The position numbers and the translations under genes are program-made. This document shows, piece after piece, positions 50,701 through 55,500 of a DNA stretch of 64,000 nt. Source of the DNA: Durusdinium trenchii (Eukaryota; Sar; Dinophyceae; Suessiales; Symbiodiniaceae); NCBI GenBank assembly GCA_963970005.1, contig CAXAMN010021573.1:390217-454216 (forward strand), given 5' to 3'. Every line of letters begins with the position of its first letter. Positions within the stretch are counted from its first letter, which is position 1. Under the pieces are notes generated by a model. The model was not told the origin of the DNA, did not search any database, and worked only from the letters and a program-made list of their open reading frames with translations.

Positions 50701-52516
50701 GAGTGAGCGAGGGAGCGAGGGAGCGAGGGAGCGAGCGAGGGAGCGAGCGAGTGAGTGAGTGTGTGAGTGTGTGTGTGTGTGTGTGGGTAAGAGTGTGTGT
50801 GTGTGTGTCCCACCCTGGACAAAGGGTCTTACACCACCACTCTTCCCATTTTACACAGGCAGGGGGGCAATGCACGACTGACAGACATTGCCCAACGAAG
50901 ACGCTGTCAGCTCGTGGTGAAGCAATGCGGGACGCCGCATTGTGTACCTGCTCAATGAACTTTTGCACACGCTGTCCACTCTTTTGGTTTGATTCATGGT
51001 GGTTCCACACGATACTTTCCCCACAAACAGGTTTCCCACTGCACTGCAGCTGCTGACCGCCGCTTCCACTTGCGTTTGTCGTGAAACCTGTGTTAAACAA
51101 TACAGTTTAAGCTGACCTTTCCACCTTGCCGTTCCATCGCCTTCCTTCCCATTGAGACAATTGCGTTAACTGAAAACCCAAGTTCGAAGTTCGAAGTGTG
51201 TGTTGGGTTTTCCATGGAACATTGAGCAACATGTTCCCTGGTGGATTTGGCGGATTCTTTGCTCCTGGCGCTGCTGGTGCAGGTGGGGCTCCAGGAGCAG
51301 GTTTTGGTGCGGCTGCGCCTCACCTGCTTTGACAGCTGCGCAGATTGGGAACCTGGTGGTGCAGGGTGGAAATTTCAGAGTGGACCCCCTGGGATTCACA
51401 GGAGTGAACAACATTGCAGGATCAGTCATTGAGAAAGGTGCAGCAGCGGCTCGTACTTTCAGGATGCCCTATTCTCACTTCCTGCGGCCTTGTACTTGAA
51501 TGTACTGAATGCGGTGAAGAACAGCATCGACAACATTTTGGCTAGGGCAGCCGGCCCTGGAGGCGCCCAACTGCATCCGAATGGTCAGACAGACTGTTAT
51601 CTCTTCAATCCAGCGCAGAGGCTGGCGAACGTACGCCTCGTCATACCCACCGTACGCAACGAAGCTACGGTATGACGAGGGAAGGGTGGACTGATCATCC
51701 ACCTGTACCTGCTGAGTTTTTCACATGCTGTGACCCTACTTTTCCTTTTTGCTTCCTTGGTGGTTTCATGATAATTACTCCCCACAACCCTTTTCGCACC
51801 GCCGACTTGCAGCCGCGCTGATTGTCAGATCGTTTCTGAGTGCACTTGCAAACAATGTTGAACAATTCATTGCCGCGGACTTTGCCACCTTGCCGTTCCC
51901 TCATTCATTTCCTTGGGGAGTTGATGTAACTGCAAACCCATTGTCTAAGTGTGTGGGTGAGTGTGTGTGTGTGTGTGCCACCCTTTGTTTCTAAGAGTTT
52001 TCTGCAAGCAGGGGCGTCATGCTCGACACACCTACCTGACGCAACGAAGCTATGGTGTGTCGAGGGAAGTGAGAGCTGATCACTCTCATGTACCTGCAAC
52101 GTGATAAAACTCCAATCTTCGCCGCTTTTCTTTGTTTTCATGGTCGTTGCATGCTATGCCCCTAAACCCTTTTCCAGCCGATCTGTCGCTGCGCCACCGC
52201 AGCTTGTCGCGATTTTGTTGACTGCCGAGTGCAAACAGTGGTTCAACATTTCAGGTGCCCTGACCTCCTCACCGTTCCGTTCCCTCATTCATTGTATCGG
52301 GGAATTGCGCTAACTGCAAACCCATTGTCTAAGTGTGAGCGAGTGAGTGAGTGAGTGAGTGAGTGAGTGAGTGAGTGAGTGAGTGAGTGAGTGAGTGAGT
52401 GAGTGAGTGNNNNNNNNNNGTGAGTGAGTGAGTGAGTGAGTGAGTGAGTGAGTGAGTGAGTGAGTGTGAGAGTGGGTGAGTGAGTGAGTGAGTGAGTGAG
52501 AATGTGAGTGTGAGTG

Positions 52517-52548
<32 letters not shown>

Positions 52549-55500
52549 TGAGAGTGTGAGTGAGAGTGAGTCAGAGTGATTGAGTGTGAGCGCGGGCGAG
52601 TGTGAGTGTGAGTGTTCACCAAGTGCGTCGCTTGCCACGAAGTCAGCAGTTGAGGTTCACAAAGTGATGTGCCTGCCACGAAATCTGCACTTCAAGCGGC
52701 CGCCCTGCCAAGGCATTTCGCCGCAAGAGCGAAATCTGCATTTTGAAGTAAAGCCGTTCCGATCCCGTGCGCCTGTCATAAAGTCGTTTTTGGACCACCA
52801 ATAAAGCACGAGGTTTTTCCTTTCGCCTGCCACGAAAAGTAACCACCATGTCCGAAAATGCGCACGGCACGGCAACGAGAGCGCAGTCGCGACCAGCACC
52901 CGTCGCGGACAACCAGATTCTGTGTGACTCTGCGCAGTCGAAATGCACTTCGAGGATTTCAAGAGGCATGAATGTGGTGTAAGTAGCAGCAAGATATCCG
53001 GGCGCCCCGGTGCAACACCTCGACTAGACATCGGTCCTTAACCATGACCGTAATAACCCCAAGTGTGACCACACTGCTTTGGGAAAAACTCGCTGCGCTT
53101 CCACTGCGAAACCCGCCCGAAGAGGACTTGTATCATTGGAGCCGAGACCTGTCTGAAGAACAAAAACACATCAAAGCACCAAGACCTTGGCGGTGGTAAG
53201 GCGCCATCCAAGATCTGAAGTGGCCATGGTAAGCCTGCGTCGGTATGCCTGCAGTGAATGGCGTTGGCTTTGTCACTGCGAACAAATACATATCATTACA
53301 TATCCACGTCAAGATTTCCCGTATAAAATGGATGGCCTCAAGGCCCTTATGACCGTTCTTTATAAGGAAATGACGTTTAGGCCAACCTTTTTGTAAGAAC
53401 CAAAAATGACGTCTAGGCCCCTAATTTTGTAAGAAACATCTGGTGATATCAACGTTGTAGCCATCCATTTTGTCACAGATACATTTCGTAACATTTCGTG
53501 AAACATCCGATCAGTTTGTAAGGTTTTCGAGGCTATACAACATATTGTTTTATTATCATGATCTATCCTGATCGGATATATATATATATATACCTGGATC
53601 TTCGAAACGGCACAAATAATTGCCTTTTCAGGAAAAAATGCCGTTACGGCGTTTTTTTCCAAAGACGGCGTTTTTTGTTGTGACGAGGCGCACGCCGGCA
53701 GAACGCAAAAAGAAACGGCGTCTTTAAGCGTCCAAACGGCGTCTTTGGGCGTCCAAACGGCGTCTTTCCCCGTCCATGGATTTTGTACAACCCATAAAAC
53801 GGCATTCTTTTTTGATTACGGCGTCTTTTCACTAAAAAATGCCTCCGGCAAAAATTTGTGCCGTTTGAAGATCCAGGTATGTATATACAGATATACTGTA
53901 CACAACATTGCAGGCAGGAAGGATTGCAGCCAGGAATCCTTTTATAAAATGCCTGGGGCAGGTTGCCAAAGGGGTTGCGTTTTTATAAAGTGCCTGGGAC
54001 CAGAGTCGCATCACCAGATTTCTGTAAAGTCAAGGATTCGAAGGGGCAGGGGGAATCGTTTTGCTGGAGGATTGATGGAGAGAATTCTCTTTATAGAATG
54101 TCTGGGGCAGGTTGCAAATTTATAAAATGCATGGGCAGAATTTCATATCACCAGGTTTCAGTAAATTCAGGGATTCTCGAAACTCTGTGGGAAAGATGGG
54201 GCACGGGAAAGGTTTGGCTGGAGGATTGCAGGCAGGAATCCTTTTATAGAATGGTTGGACCTGACCCGACGTCATGTTCTAAATCTTCGGGCCCCAACCC
54301 CTTTGACTACAAAATGACCGGCTACAACCCCTACGAGCTCCCAGTTTTTTGTCCATAGACTGGCGCACAAAACTTTTATAGAATGGATTTTCGAGACAGG
54401 TCAGCCAATCATTTTGTAAGAAGGGTGCCTTTGCGTCCATGCATTTTGTAACAAATGAGGTTGGGGCCTCGCAGGTTTTGTATACATGGTTGGCCCCGAC
54501 GTCACCCATGAAATCTTGACGTTGATAAAAACATGTTTTGCGTTTGGGGAATGGAGGATCGATCAATCCCTCTACTTTTTCAGCTCCACAGTGAGCAACG
54601 GGAAACAGCTCTTCGACTGCGCTGCACGAAACAGCTCTTCGACTGCGCTACACGCAGGCTGCCAGCATCAGTGGGCACATGGCCACCTTCTCAACGGCCT
54701 CGGAGCAGGTGCCACTCCAGCCACAACACTCGACATGGCGGCGTTCGCGCGAAGGGGCTGGAGGAACTCACCAAAATCCACTTCGTGAAATCCATCCCAC
54801 CCTTGACTGCTACCTCGGAAGTACTTGGGTACGTACCCAAGTACCCAGTTTTTGTGGATGTCAATGGCGAGAAAGATCATCCAAAGTGACGCACAAAGCC
54901 TCATGCGAGCCGAGTGAGGGGCATCCAAAGCGGTTTTGCTCAACTGCTATCTCCAACCTTCCATGGGACCACCACCCCCCAGGTAATCAGGAAGTGGGGT
55001 GCGCAAGTGAGCAAGTGAGTGCTTGCCTTCCAGCTCACCTAGTTACCCCCTCACAAAGTATATTCTTTCAGATCAAGAAGATAGACCGATGTGAGTTTCT
55101 TTTCATCGGGTCCTTACCTTGGGGCTGAAGGATCCCGAGCCAGATGACGTCGAACACTGAATCGGAGCGTCCGACCCACGAAGAAACACGGTCCGACCCA
55201 CGAAACGACGCCATGATTCACGGCAGGTGGCCATGACTCGTGCAGATTGGATAATCTATGGATCATCATGGATCAATCATCAGATTGGATAATCTATAGA
55301 TTGTTGTTTCGCCTCAAATGCCAAGCAAGGACGCGTCTGAGCCGTTCGAGCGAAGCGTTGAAGGCCCCCCAGGCGAAGGTCTTCACCGACCACCGGCGGT
55401 CAGCTCCGCCCGCCGAACCTTCGCATTCGCTGGAGGCCTTCGTGTTTCCAGCCTCTTTGAACCAGGCAGAGGGGGAGAGCCGAATGAAGCCGAGGGGGGC

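Noticed and set aside
50436..51100. Long His/Thr/Leu/Ser frames over the GTGA microsatellite
   Set aside because: Pure translation of a tetranucleotide repeat; no conserved part outside it.
52285..52679. Ser/Leu/Thr/His frames on the minus strand
   Set aside because: Same microsatellite artefact, and they cross the second N gap.
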